Shown: positions 14,431 through 14,599 of the stretch, piece by piece
How the letters are laid out: every line of letters begins with the position of its first letter
Numbering within the stretch: position 1 is the stretch's first letter
Source of the DNA: Pavlovales sp. CCMP2436
Taxonomy: Eukaryota; Haptophyta; Pavlovophyceae; Pavlovales
NCBI GenBank assembly: GCA_026770615.1
Contig: MU631419.1
Span: 300,610 to 315,208 of the forward strand
DNA: 14,599 nt
Reading direction: 5' to 3'
Program-made: the position numbers and the translations under genes
Notes under the pieces: model-generated
Told to the model about the DNA's origin: nothing
Database searches by the model: none
Seen by the model: the letters and a program-made list of their open reading frames with translations, nothing else

Positions 14431-14599
14431 CATAGAATTTTCACCGATCGGAGGGGTAGGGGGTACCATCGCGCCGCAGGCAAGAAAAAATGGGGTAGGG
14501 GGGTGACCCAGCCTCAAATTTGCGCCGCTGCCGGGAAGTCGGGGGATTGGGGGGTCCCCAACCTCCACCATTCACAGATGGACGAAATCTGGGAGAAAT
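14431..14599. repeat. G-rich imperfect repeats at the window end
   Basis: Blocks of GGGGTAGGGGG recur at about 14453 and 14492, with a related GGGGGATTGGGGGG at 14541. They are separated by GCGCCGC-containing sequence (14471 and 14522). The region continues past the window. I see no gene. Confidence 0.6.

Noticed and set aside
14332..14571. 79-codon Pro/Gly-rich open frame on the - strand
   Set aside because: It is the translation of C/G-run repeats; the residue repeat follows directly from the 39-bp DNA duplication.
1..14599. tRNA or rRNA genes
   Set aside because: No B-box GGTTCGANNCC or its complement with a matching cloverleaf, and no recognisable rRNA core sequence, was seen on either strand.

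Overview
The window looks like nuclear DNA of a eukaryotic alga with a complex (secondary) plastid, GC-rich in its genes and more AT-rich between them. The evidence is GT-AG spliceosomal introns, a spliceosome protein gene (MFAP1), an F-box/leucine-rich-repeat gene, a Copia-type retrotransposon, and two genes whose products begin with an ER-type signal peptide followed by a transit-like stretch. That layout is typical of haptophytes and heterokonts. A haptophyte is my best guess, but no marker gene here settles it.

Layout. 1-1124: a DNL-type zinc-finger protein (Zim17/HEP1 family, an Hsp70 escort factor), + strand, two exons, probably plastid-targeted. 1125-1567: a short convergent intergenic gap with AT-rich palindromes. 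1568-3277: MFAP1, - strand, two exons, with a low-complexity 375-nt intron. 3278-3366: an 89-bp gap shared by two divergent genes. 3367-4245: an FKBP-fold protein with a three-part presequence that predicts the thylakoid lumen. 4246-6322: about 2 kb of non-coding or decayed DNA. It holds diverged repeats of the sequence around the start of the downstream leucine-rich-repeat gene, a candidate two-exon fragment on the - strand, and a roughly 660-bp segment bounded by inverted repeats. 6323-7549: an intact 408-aa F-box-like plus LRR protein. 7550-8183: a gene-free stretch with a large, nearly perfect hairpin. 8184-12460: the 5' two thirds of a Copia-type retroelement on the - strand (gag, protease, integrase), broken by one in-frame stop and about three frameshifts and lacking reverse transcriptase. 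12461-14599: repeats only, comprising a 107-bp tandem duplication with a GC hairpin, a 15-bp repeat, a degenerate minisatellite and C-tract/G-tract hairpins.

How the genes relate. The two predicted plastid proteins both act in protein folding: the DNL protein would keep stromal Hsp70 soluble, and the lumenal FKBP would be a folding or assembly factor. MFAP1, a pre-mRNA splicing factor, shares its start region with the FKBP gene. The right half is transposon and repeat territory.

I did not find a convincing new multi-gene system. The most notable structures are the inverted-repeat-bounded segment in front of the LRR gene, the 101-bp hairpin at 7824-7924, the gag-UAG-pol arrangement of the retroelement, and an 11-bp GC word that recurs across the right-hand repeats.
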